Position numbers and translations under genes: made by a program
Shown: positions 32,906 through 42,629 of the stretch, piece after piece
How the letters are laid out: every line of letters starts with the position of its first letter
Numbering within the stretch: position 1 is the stretch's first letter
The notes under the pieces: model-generated
Seen by the model: only the letters and a program-made list of their open reading frames with translations
What the model was told of the DNA's origin: nothing
Database searches by the model: none
Source: Brachypodium distachyon
Lineage: Eukaryota > Streptophyta > Magnoliopsida > Poales > Poaceae
DNA length: 64,000 bases
Assembly: GCF_000005505.3 (NCBI RefSeq)
Contig: NC_016132.3
Coordinates: 41,678,914-41,742,913, forward strand
Direction: 5' to 3'

Positions 32906-33529
32906 CTATATATGTGAGGCGACCCCATATAGCAATATAACGGACCGGATACGAATACATCGACGAACGGCGGGCACTGTAATTCCGGTGGGCAGGAGCG
33001 TAGCAGAAGGCAAAGAAGAAGCAGAGTAAGCAACATGCGAGGGGGGAAACGAAGGAGGGGGAGCCGTTCAGGCAGTTTCAGTTAAGTGGGGAAAAGAAAG
33101 GGGGCACCGTTACCAAAATTTTAACAGTATATCGCTGACACGGCGAAACGGGTACAAGAAGCTAGATGGAAACATCACCGTACCCACGATCGAACGGCCA
33201 CAGCGTGCCACGCCAAAAGGCAGTGTAGCGAATATTCGCTCAATATAATTTCCGTTTAAACTAAGGAGTAATTAGAAGATATCCAATATAATCAAAAGGC
33301 GACCATTAATTTGGGGAGATTCTATTCTTATGGCGAGGACAAAGATAGAATCAATTAATTTTAACTAAATATATGCATTTTTATTTCCAATAGAGGTACG
33401 CAGACGCCAATAGATAGGCCAATAGATCAATTTTTGTAAATATATATTGATCGTGTGGCCAGTACATGTTTTGACACATACAGAAACCATCTCTGCATCA
33501 CAATCTACTTTGTTTTGTTGAAGCACATA
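32906..33529. other. Unassigned stretch, then conserved upstream region of the peptide gene
   Basis: From 32906 to about 33230 I see no gene or known repeat. From about 33236 to 33529 the sequence aligns with 51690-52008 (shared gggagattctattctta, ggacaaagatag, atatatattga.cgtgtggcca). This is the upstream region of two copies of the cysteine-rich peptide gene, so promoter and gene were duplicated together. Confidence 0.6.
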
Positions 33530-34242
33530 AAGGAGAGAAGCAGGGTGGTCATGCTCATGATGGTTATCCTCGCATGTACAACAATACTTTCATGTAAGTA
33601 CATACAAACAACCATTTGAATTCTGACAAAGTTTTGGTGTTAAGAAAAATCATTTGATCAGTTAATATCCTGTTTTAGTCAGTCTAAAATTATTTTACAA
33701 TTTAACAATGAAAGTTAGTTGAGCCTGTATATCCTTGATTTTATTTTGACCGGAAAACAGTAGGAGAGGCTCCTACCGCGGTATATTATAAACTTGTAGT
33801 TATAAGTACATAATTACAAGCCGGGGCAAGTCCTTGCTGAAATTAAAGAGAGTCCATCAAAACAGATAATTCAGTGTACAGGTTTTGAGGCACTCTAAAG
33901 CCTAATAAAGTAAGATCAGCTCTAATTTTATTCCTCCAGGTTTGCAAAGAGGCAGCTTCTCCCTTGAAGATTAGATTGTTATGAATTTTCCAAATGTTCC
34001 AGGCAGCCAAAGCAAAAAGTTCAAAGCAGACAGGACTGCCAAAATTGTTGATTGAACGGATGGATAGCAACAAGCTCGAAATCTACATCTGCGGAAACTT
34101 AACCTGCCGAAATAATTTGTGCTACTGCTGTGCAGACACAATAGGGCCTTGTTTTGTGACTAGAGAGCAATGCATCGTAGGTTGTGGCTGCAACCCTCCG
34201 CGCACCGCCATGATGAGCATGTGTAGTTGCATATATTTTTGA
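33530..34242 (+). pseudogene. Cysteine-rich secreted peptide gene, copy 1 (MEG/ESF-like), broken
   Basis: Exon 1 (33530-33593) aligns with the signal-peptide exon of copy 3, but its start codon is AAG instead of ATG; an internal ATG at 33551 could start a shorter signal. The donor is cat|gtaagt. The intron holds a LINE insertion that removed the acceptor. Exon 2 (about 34054-34242) is open. It reads ERMDSNKLEIYICGNLTC, then NNLCYCC, CF.TREQC and GCGC, the cysteine spacing of MEG1/EMBRYO SURROUNDING FACTOR-like peptides (CYCC centre, later C and C). Such peptides are secreted in seed or reproductive tissues in grasses and Arabidopsis. This copy should not splice correctly. Confidence 0.65.
33741..34047 (-). 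mobile_element. 5'-truncated LINE insertion in the intron of peptide copy 1
   Basis: The 3' end of a plant L1: minus-strand ORF2 tail (FELFALAAWNIWKIHNNLIFKG...LLGFRVPQNLYTEL) followed by a 3' UTR ending ...ccggtcaaaataaaa. The short direct repeats ttgatt at 33735-33740 and 34048-34053 are target duplications. By comparison with copy 3, the insertion removed about 20 bp including the splice acceptor cctgcag. Confidence 0.75.
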
Positions 34243-34279
34243 TGAAATTAAGTCATGATAACTCCTAAACAAAATTGCT

Positions 34280-35372
34280 TATCCTTGCTGAAAGAGGCTC
34301 TCTCCCCAGTGTCTCCCCTCCTTTGGCCACAGGCCTTTGCCCCCCTCCCTCCCTCCTTCCCCTGCTTCCCCACCGTCGGAAGGGAAGAAAGGTGGTGGCG
34401 AGGTGGACTCCCTCGTCTCGCATGGCGTTGCGGCGCTAGATAGGTAGTGGCTTTTTCGTCTGATGCTGGGCGAGTGTTGGAGGCAGCCCTGCGGGCGTGG
34501 CGGCGAGGATGGCAATGTCGGGGCGGCACCGCTGGTACAGGGGCGCGCGGTCACCGGCGACGGTGGGGCGGGCCAGGCTGCGGCGATGGCTTCTCCTTCC
34601 ATGGCCCAGCGAGGAGGTGCGTGCTAGGGGTCACCAGATCCGGCGCTGGTGATGCCAGATCCGGTGCATGGTGCAATTGCGGCGCCCTGGCCGGTGGTGG
34701 TTGGTTGCGTGGCGTGCAGCGGGCTTCGTCGGCACATGCGACGGTACGGTGGCCTCTTGTCCGAACTCTGGCGTTCCTGTCCATTGTGGGTGTGTGGAGG
34801 CTGCGGTTGAAAACCATGCACCGATTGTTCTCGGTGCCGGCCATTACGACGTCCTCGGACGTCGTTTCCTTCTTGAATGCGTCGTTGTGCAACTCTATCA
34901 CATCCACCCTTCACAAACAAGGTGCCTTCGAGCGAAAACTCAGATTCGGTTCCCGGATCGGGTAACGGCGGCGTCTTTGGACGTCGTGCCCTCCTTGAAG
35001 GCGTTGCCTTTGGAGTCCTAGTTTGCCGGTGGAGTTTGCTTGCTGTGGTGGGCTTCGCTGGAATGGCGACTTCATGCAGCCCGGGCGAGCTGAGGGGCGG
35101 GCTGCTCTTATCTGGATTCTGGACAGCCTCTTCTTTACTCCGGTCGTCAAAAAAGCCCAATTCTGCCTACCTCTTTCTGGCACAAGGAGCTGCTCCCTGG
35201 TCGGCGTCGGCGGAGCGGGAGGGGTTTGGCTACAACGGTTGTGACTTGTTTCTTCAGTTCTGCTTTCTGTTTGCTGGCTTTTCTTGTAAATGCGGTCAAT
35301 TCTTTATTCTAATCGAGCGACCGATATCGACCGTCTTTGGCTTAAAAAACCCGACAATCTCTCAATAAATTG
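34280..35372. other. GC-rich stretch without a recognised gene
   Basis: Several overlapping open frames run on both strands, a typical effect of high GC, and none resembles a family I know. The end (tttctgtttgctggcttttcttgtaaatgcgg, then a short AT-rich tail) looks like the 3' untranslated part of a retroposed transcript. I cannot find clear borders or target duplications. Confidence 0.3.
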
Positions 35373-35374
35373 TA

Positions 35375-35486
35375 CTCCCTCTGATTCTAAATTCTTAATT
35401 CAAATTTTCCCAAATATGCATGTATCTATTCTTAAAAAACGTTTAGATACATGTAATATTTCGACAACAATTTAAGATCAGAAGGA
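35375..35486. mobile_element. Stowaway MITE
   Basis: It begins ctccctctgattctaaattctt after a TA and contains the shared core gtttagatacatgtaatatttcgacaacaattt. It ends in the degenerate inverse (gatcagaagga). It matches the MITEs at 50124 and 50459. Confidence 0.75.
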
Positions 35487-35594
35487 TTATGAGATACAAG
35501 CATTCAATTTAGTTGTTACATAAAGGCTTGTAGAGTTGTAGTCCATCAAATTAGATTACCAAACCTTTACAATAGCCGAAGATCCTTACACGTC

Positions 35595-36875
35595 TCAGAG
35601 CTGACGCACCGCATCTTGGAACGCCTGCATACAGGACTGCGGCAGGCCAAGCAGCACCACAATGCCGCCGCTGTCACGCGCGTCGCGCACGAACATGACC
35701 ACCTCCTCGCGCGGCAGCTCCGCGGGGCCGGACCTGACCGCCTCGCCCCACCCGAAGTCCGCCGCGCTGAACCCGAGACGGTTCCACGCCGTGACCAGCG
35801 TGGTCGCTGTCATGGACGGCGGCGCCCGGGCGCGGGTGGCCTCGACGTGGCCGATTGCGGAGCGGACGAACGCGTCGTCCGTGCGCTCGATGGCGTCCCG
35901 GACCGACCGCGCCGCCGCGGACAGCGGCTCCGCGAGGAGGTCCCCGGCCGCGGACACGCAGCAGGCGAACACGACGGCGTTCCCGAAGAATCCCCGTGGC
36001 AGCGGCGGGTCGAGGCGCCGCCTGCAGTCGACGGCGAACAAGAGCTTGGTCCTCTGCTCGGGCGCCATCCTCATGGCGTGCGCCGTCGCGCGCCACACGA
36101 ACGCCGTCAGGGCGGCGAAGGTCGAGCAGCCTTGGCCGGCTTGCTGCTTGAGCCTGGCGAGCGTGGCGGCGTCGATGGCGAAGGCCCGCCGCACGCGTGG
36201 CTCGCTGCTGTAGAGGGCCGCGAGGCCCGACACGTCCTCCATCTCCGCGAACTCCTGGCCCGCGTAGAGGCCCGCGTTGGGCCTGGCGCGCAGCACGGTC
36301 CGGTCGAGGAAAGGCGGGACGGAGAGGGGTGCGCCGCGGGCCGTCTCGGCCCAGGAGCGGAGGAACTCCGCGGCCGCGACGCCGTCCGCCAGGCAGTGGT
36401 TCATGGCGACCCCGAGCGCGAAGCCGCCGCACCTGAACCTGGTCACCTGCACGGTCAGCAGAGTCGCCGCGTCCTCGATATCGAACACGAGCTGCCCCTG
36501 GACCGCGGCTTCGGGCGCCGCCGCCAACACGACGTCCCCGACATCCTCGAGCTCGCAGTCGGCGTCCGCCGCGACGAAGGGCACCCCGCGGCGGTCGTTC
36601 CGCACGGCCAGCCTCCCGCCGTTCACGGCCAGGCTGCCTTGGAACGGGTAGTAGTGCACGAGCACCCTGCGCAGGGCTTCCATGAGCACCGCGGCCGGGT
36701 CGCCGCCTGAAGCAGCGCCCATGTCGCCGGATGGGCTGAAGACGTGCACCGTCTTCATCACCACGGCCACATGCTGGTCGAGGTTGGAGAGGTAGTAGCA
36801 CTCCTCGTCTTCGTCAGCGCCGGTGGCTGCTGCGGCAGCGTGCACGAGCACCGGCTCTGACCTCGTCACCTTCAT
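35595..36875 (-). CDS. BAHD-family acyltransferase
   Basis: A single-exon gene of 426 residues, normal length for the family. BAHD enzymes move an acyl group from acyl-CoA to an alcohol or amine in the cytosol. The catalytic HCLADG motif (HxxxD) is at residues 160-164, and the structural DFGWG motif at 373-377. WRATAHAM and GFFGNAV are typical mid-region segments. The N-terminal VTRSEPVLVHAAA and YLSNLDQHVAVVMKTVHVF resemble the group containing omega-hydroxyacid and monolignol or hydroxycinnamoyl transferases. The substrate cannot be told from sequence. The ATG at 36875 is the first Met after a TATA box 79 bp upstream. No stops or frameshifts are seen. It lies between TE debris and the reductase gene, which is on the same strand. 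Confidence 0.92.
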   Translation of the reverse strand: MKVTRSEPVLVHAAAAATGADEDEECYYLSNLDQHVAVVMKTVHVFSPSGDMGAASGGDPAAVLMEALRRVLVHYYPFQGSLAVNGGRLAVRNDRRGVPFVAADADCELEDVGDVVLAAAPEAAVQGQLVFDIEDAATLLTVQVTRFRCGGFALGVAMNHCLADGVAAAEFLRSWAETARGAPLSVPPFLDRTVLRARPNAGLYAGQEFAEMEDVSGLAALYSSEPRVRRAFAIDAATLARLKQQAGQGCSTFAALTAFVWRATAHAMRMAPEQRTKLLFAVDCRRRLDPPLPRGFFGNAVVFACCVSAAGDLLAEPLSAAARSVRDAIERTDDAFVRSAIGHVEATRARAPPSMTATTLVTAWNRLGFSAADFGWGEAVRSGPAELPREEVVMFVRDARDSGGIVVLLGLPQSCMQAFQDAVRQL

Positions 36876-36953
36876 GGTCTCTCTTCAGCAGGTACAGGTT
36901 ATACGGCTTTTCTTTTCTTATGTCAGTGGGGCTTTCTTACGATACGAAATTGG

Positions 36954-36961
36954 TATATATA
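36954..36961 (-). promoter_or_regulatory. TATA box of the BAHD gene
   Basis: ccTATATATAcc on the minus strand lies 79-86 bp upstream of the ATG, a normal distance for a plant TATA box with a short 5' leader. Confidence 0.6.
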
Positions 36962-37333
36962 GGGTGTAGAGCGTCAAGACGTGTTGACATGAGGAAAACA
37001 ACCTGATCCGTTGCAAAACGGTAAGGTCACACGGTTGGTTCGGAGAAATAATTTTCTTTACCATGTCTGACGATTGACTGCCTTTGCCCATTCTCCTGGA
37101 TTCGTCCGAAAAAGGTGCGACGTAACTTGTTTAACATACCAAACGTGTGATCTGTTGTATATCGATAGTCACTTGTACAAAGATATTATACATTTAGGTT
37201 TGTTCATATATATTCCTCAATGGCAACACTGGCAGGGTTCCACTTCACCGACAGTTATGTGACTTAACGGGAGAAAGATCGATGAAAATCCTCCTTTATT
37301 AAAAAAACTAATCAATTAACAGACAAACAATTT
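36962..37333. other. Spacer between the BAHD gene and the reductase gene
   Basis: This holds the upstream region of the BAHD gene and, at the left, the presumed 3' untranslated region of the reductase (minus strand, beyond its stop at 37334). I see no other gene or repeat. Confidence 0.5.
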
Positions 37334-40065
37334 CTACTGCTGCGAACTCTGCACTTTTGCCTTGAGCGCCTCAATGACTGCGGAGAAGTCCTGATTGGCG
37401 AGGCCGAGCGATTTCGCAGCCTTGTACAGCTCATTAGCAGCCGCGGCAGTAGGAATGGGCTGGGACACTGATTCTGCAAGGGCCAAAGCCAGCCTCAGAT
37501 CCTGCATAAGCATTGTTCGACTCAGTGCCAGAATCAGATGAAAATTGCAAATAAGGTTTTCGCCTGATTTTCCTTATAAACAAGGTCAATTCTCATCTAA
37601 CTGACGGATTGCATTTCGAGATTTCTCAACAAAAGAAAATCAGATATTGGAAATTGTGAATGTAAATTGTTTTGTGATGCCGTTATGTAGACCTCTGTTG
37701 CGAGTAGGAGACCCAGGGGTTACCTTCTGCTGATGTTTCAGGGGAAAGGCGGTAGGGTATGAAGCTTTAACCATGGAAGGGCCTTTGAGGGAGAACATGG
37801 GAGCATTGATTGCACCTTGTGAAATAGCCTGGAAGGACCAAACCATCCTAGGTTAGATTGTTTCTTGTTATGGTATTTCAGACTTCTTTCTGTTTGTTTC
37901 AGCAGAGCTACCTCGATTACAGTATTCCGGTCTAACCCGACTTTTTCACTCAGGAGCAACCCTTCTGCAAAGGAGACCATCATGCTGCAGTGTGTTGCCA
38001 CTTGCCACAAGGATTAGTAAAAAAAAAAGGGGACCAAAGTGTTGATGAATCTCAATAGGAGGTAAGCCAATACAAATTCAAATAAATGTAGTTTGTTATA
38101 CCTCCCCATGATCATATTAACTACGAGCTTCATCGCCGCACCATTTCCAACATCCCCGAGAAAAAATCTTGACTGGTTTCAGGGTAAGGAAAGCGTAAGC
38201 ATGCTTCCTGATCAACACGAGAGATCGATGGAAGTGCTTCCAGATAAGAGATGTTAACCTTGCCCATGACGTCAAGTAGGGGTGTCACTCTCTTGTACAG
38301 GGATTCATCGCCTTGTGTGATCATATCGATGGTTTCAGGTACCAGGCAAAAATGTATTTCACTAGTACACTTTCTCAAATACCAAGCATGGTGACAGAAA
38401 TTTACCTGCAGTAAGAAAGATCAGCAGTCCATCTTCTGCTGGCTTTTTCGAGCCTGAAACTGGAGCCTACTGAAATGTCATCAAGTAAGCATTGGACCAA
38501 CAGTACAATCACTGAAATTATATTGCTACTAGTAAGACATTCAGACAAGCAAATCAATAGTTGCACAGAAAGAGTACAAGCAGTGACATGGACCAAAAAC
38601 TACCTCAAGAAAAGATGCCCCAGTACTTGTAATACGTTCGCCGATCAACTTAGATGTTACATCATCGACCGTCGACACATCAACATACCTGTGATAGACA
38701 AGCAAGAGAAAATATAATGGTTCCAGAGTTACTTCTGTTGTTATGCATATGCTCTAGGCTTTCTGATCCCTTTCCAGAGCAATTTGTTACCCTTTCCCTG
38801 GGGCCATCCCTTCTGCAGCTCCATTTGTTCCACATGCAACCTCAGCCTGTGGAACAAACCGTTTATGAACACGATTAGGTTTGTGGTCATCCCGAGTCTT
38901 CATGAATAGAAGGGTGGTCAGAATTCTGAAACAAAACTTATACCGCGCTTTCTGGATCAGCAAGCATTGCAAAGGTCACATCGCAAGATGATGCAACTCT
39001 GGCCGGTGAAGCCTCAAATCTGTAGGAATCCATCCTCTTTTATGAGCATTAAGCAAAGCTTTGCATACATCTTTTGCTAAATATAACACTGTTTCTTTTT
39101 TAGGAGAAATACTGTTTCTTTTTTTCAGGTCAAACATGAACAATATGACATGAAACTATTTAGTAGACTAGTACCATTGGCAACAAATCCCTCGCAGGTT
39201 TAGAGGCTTTAGTCTCTTCAGTGGAATTGTAGGAAAACATAATCTTTTCAAAACAAAGTAGAGAAGAACAGATAAACAGAGAGAAAATGCCATCTTTTGA
39301 ATAGCTAACGCATCAGAGTTTAATAGCATGGCCCAGTTTCAGTATTGCTATAGTATGGTTTCACACGTTCCAAAACCTTCAGAACAAACTACTTGAGAGT
39401 GTATCGTGAATTAAATTACACAATAGTTTCTGTAGTGGTTTTGGAAACGACATATACTTCCATAAGAAAAAACTGATGGTAAATCACAGCTGAGTGGAGG
39501 TGTCGAGCATACTTGGCCCCAAGGCTGAGGAGAGGATCGCACTTGCTCTTGGTCCTGTTCCACACTGTCACATCACAACTGCAAATCACAAAGAAACAAT
39601 TCTAACACTAGACATGGCCACAGTATAAGCATAAGCAGGCAACGATACATCACTATTCACTGCAATAATATTAGACAAACAACTAGTCCATACCGATGAA
39701 AAATGTCTAAAAATTTCGTATGCCCTCTGTCTAAACCCCAAGTCCCCAACCCTCCAAGACAAGAAGAGAAGGGGGGAAATTACCCGGCCTTGATGAGATT
39801 GGATGCCATGGGGGCGCCCATGATCCCGAGGCCCAAAAACCCCACCCTTCCCTGGAATTCCACCCCTCCTGGAGCATCTGCAAGCCGCAGAGAACGCAGC
39901 ACACAAGAATAATCTGTCAATAATATCGCGTTGGGGGGGAAGAGCTCGGTTGGAACCGAAGCACGAAGCGACACCTGACGAGGAGGCGGAGCAGGACACG
40001 ACGAGGCGGCATCCCCTGCGCAGAGGCAGTGCCACCCTGGGGCAGAGTAGGAAGGCAGCGGCCAT
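37334..40065 (-). CDS. GLYR2: Glyoxylate/succinic semialdehyde reductase, organellar type, 12 exons
   Basis: Exons (minus strand): 40065-39975, 39877-39784, 39578-39513, 39019-38944, 38846-38791, 38688-38604, 38466-38406, 38311-38259, 38172-38102, 37984-37912, 37828-37724, 37501-37334. All introns are GT..AG and the 999-nt sum is one open frame of 332 residues. The family (3-hydroxyisobutyrate dehydrogenase-like) reduces glyoxylate and succinic semialdehyde with NADPH. Residues 1-30 look like an organelle transit peptide (MAAAFLLCPRVALPL). The Rossmann motif GLGIMG is at 46-51, the substrate loop SGSKKP at 160-165, and the catalytic Lys in GNGAAMKL at 209. The start ATG at 40065 fits the transit peptide; a longer frame upstream in another phase is not used. 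I use the symbol from similarity to plant GLYR2; a GLYR1-type name is less likely because of the transit peptide. Confidence 0.9.
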
Positions 40066-40761
40066 GACTGCAGCCAATAAGTAAGAGGGATAAGATTTGA
40101 GCTCCGGCAAGACGAAGCTGCAGCCGCTGGTGATTTGGGTGCGAGCACGACGCAGCTACGCCACTAGACCCAGACCCAATCCCGATCCGCTGTGGTGTGG
40201 ATTATGACTTTTTTAGATGCCTCCGGCCTGAATTGACCAGCTCTGATTCCTTGACCGCAAACTTAACCAGCACTTTATTCTCTCTCACACACACAAAAAC
40301 TTGCGTTGCAGTGGATCGTGACAATTCAGCTTTTTCAACCGGATTAGTTTTATTTTTACGTTTGCCTAACTAATTTTTGCCGGCTTGTGTGTATTTTCTC
40401 GCATCAGATTATAAAATAATTTCAGCACAATACAGTTCAGCTACACCAAACTGAACCTTGACAGTCTTTTACTTTATAATTTTATACTAAGAGCTGACCT
40501 CTGTTTCCTTTCATAATATGATTCGGCGTGTTTCTATGTCTAGTCTTATTGGATTTGAAATCATGGCAACACCGTTGTCTCTGACAATGCTTTCCTAGCA
40601 TTGTCTCCCTTCAAAACCAGTTCAAGCCTAATGCTCAACTTTGAGTGAAAGTTAGGGTCGGAGGCCTCGAGGGATTCTTTCGGCTGACACTAGCCCCTTG
40701 GCGCATGGTGTTGTATTTGGGTTATCGTCAACTCGTGGGTTTGTAAACAACTTTTTTTTAA
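40066..40761. other. Upstream region of the reductase and unassigned DNA
   Basis: The first 100 bp should hold the 5' leader of the reductase gene. Beyond about 40170 the sequence is AT-rich without a gene, MITE or known repeat that I can recognise. Confidence 0.4.
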
Positions 40762-41476
40762 GCAATTCCACAGTGCCCCCATCAAGTTGAGAGGTGATAG
40801 CATTTTTAGTCCAAAAAGTTCCAAAATGGAAAAAGCTAGTCGTAAAAGTTGAGATGCGGGAGCATCCTAGTCCAATTAGTCCAAACGACATGTGGCAGAA
40901 ACATGGAGTCCGGTCGGCTAAATTTTGCAACAAGGCCTCCCGGACTGGAACAATTTGTACACATGTCCCCGGTACACGCCCAAGAGTCCCGTCGGCTGCT
41001 TGGTTTCTGTCAACTGGGACCCCGCCGCCGCCCGGCGTCGTCCACCTCACCGGCACCGCCTTCTCCTCCGTTGACGGCCTCCTCTAGGGCCTCCTCTTCT
41101 CCAAAGTTGATGTCGTTCGCCGACGGCACCATCTTCAAGAACTTTCTTAACGCTTGGGCCGCCCGCCAGCTCTAGCCAACACTTCCGGCAGAGTACTACG
41201 GCAACGTCGTCTGCACCGTGAGCACGGAGGCGGCGCATGTGCCGGACCTGTTGGCCACGTCTCAGGAAGTGAGCGGGATGCGCAGTAACCCTAGGGGGTT
41301 TTCAGCAAAAATCTTAAATTGCCTGGGCCAACTAAACAGGACACGTGTCAACCCTTGATTAGTTTGGATCTCTAAGAAATCTACATCTCAACTCTTATGA
41401 CTAGTTTTCCCCATTTTGCAACTTCTTGAACTAAAATGTCCTCACCTCTCAAGTTGTTGGGGCAGTAGTGCAATTA
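40762..41476. mobile_element. Inverted-repeat DNA element carrying acyltransferase gene pieces
   Basis: About 100 bp at each end are diverged inverted repeats (left tcaagttgagaggtgatag and aagttgagatg; right the inverse of caacttgagaggtgagg and agttgagatg). No clear target duplication is seen, so superfamily is uncertain; Mutator-like is possible. The GC-rich middle reads FADGTIFKNFLNAWAA and, across a stop, EYYGNVVCTVSTEAAHVPDLLA. These match two separated parts of BAHD acyltransferases (after HxxxD, and the YFGN...DLLA part). They are not close to the BAHD gene at 35595-36875, so another gene was the source. Confidence 0.5.
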
Positions 41477-41619
41477 CCTCTTATCAATTCATCGAGACTC
41501 GAAGCTTTGCGTTTTCTTGAGAAAAAAACAACAAGACATAGGTTATATGATGAAAAAAAATCGTTAAAAAGTTCATCTCATGACGAATCTAATGAAATAC
41601 TTTTTGATGCAATATAATA

Positions 41620-42440
41620 TGTTGTTGTTCTACAAAACAACAGGAGAACGGGGTGCCAATGCACGATGGCACAAATGCGAGAATAGTATGTAGGGGGTGT
41701 ACGCCGGCCTTATAGCGAAGGTCGCCGTACACTTGGACAAGTTGACACGTCGATATTTTTTGAATAGGTTCGATCGACCTTGCGGGTACGACTTAGTCCT
41801 ATGTTAGGAGAGGCTTCGAGGGGGTCGTTAGCCAAGCGCTTGGACCAAACTCGTCTTCCCAAGTCGCCTATAGCGAGAGATCTCTAGGGGCCGCCTTGGA
41901 CCTGGGCCGAACTCGTCTTCCCAGGTAGCGAGGTTGGGATACCCTCGAGACTCTAACCCGATCCCTCTACTTCGAGTCGAGGTCGTACTAGACGGCCCGG
42001 AACCTCGAAACTAGGCTTCTCAAGTCGTGTCCCCGAGGTCGAGTCGAGACTAGGCTCGACCCAAGCACTCAAGAGCGGGCTCCTTGAGTTGCTCTAGCCC
42101 TCTCCCCTTTTATCTTATTCCAATGGAGTGTGAATGATACATGCCCCCATGGGGGGTATTTATAGCCTAGGGGTTCATGACAAAAGACCATGGCTACCCT
42201 TGAGGGAGAGGAAAAGTGAGGGTAAGGTGGTAAATTTGCTCCTAGAGCTTTCTTGGCCCTTACTCTAGCTCCTTTGACCATGGCATGGGGGGCTTAACCC
42301 CTTTGACTCTTTTGACCGGTGCTTAGTTGACATGGCTAAGCCTTGTTGGCAATTTGACCGGTCTTCGGGATTCGTTGACTTGGTCGTCGCCACGTAGGAT
42401 TGCGGCCCGGCCCATGTAAGGATTTTATTATATTACAACA
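41620..42440 (-). repeat. Solo LTR, same family as 29090-29924
   Basis: On the minus strand it starts TGTTGTAATATAAT at 42440 and ends ...GAACAACAACA at 41620, flanked by taata (41615-41619) and taatg (42441-42445), a 4/5 match to a 5-bp target duplication. The TATA box is at 42157-42164 and the conserved stem-loop at 41697-41732. No internal retrotransposon sequence is next to it, so it arose by LTR-LTR recombination or truncation. Confidence 0.8.
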
Positions 42441-42629
42441 TAATGCATATTTAGTTGAACAAATTGACAACCTAAGAACATGTGAACACCTTGTTAGCAA
42501 GTTAATAAAGGTGGTTGTTTGACCTAAAAAAAGAACATGCAAACATCTTATAAACCCTAATAGAGAAAGTATCGTTCAAGACGACCTTATTAAATTAAAA
42601 ACTATCAAGATAAAAGGTGTCAGGAATAA

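Noticed and set aside
35616..36801. Long open frames on the plus strand and in a second minus frame over the BAHD gene
   Set aside because: They are shadows of a GC-rich real gene; only the 426-residue frame has HxxxD and DFGWG motifs.
39586..40148. Longer upstream starts for the reductase (ATG at 40148 or 40110)
   Set aside because: The frame from 40148 reads the intron and is out of phase with exon 1. The ATG at 40065 gives a transit-like N-terminus and joins in phase with exon 2.
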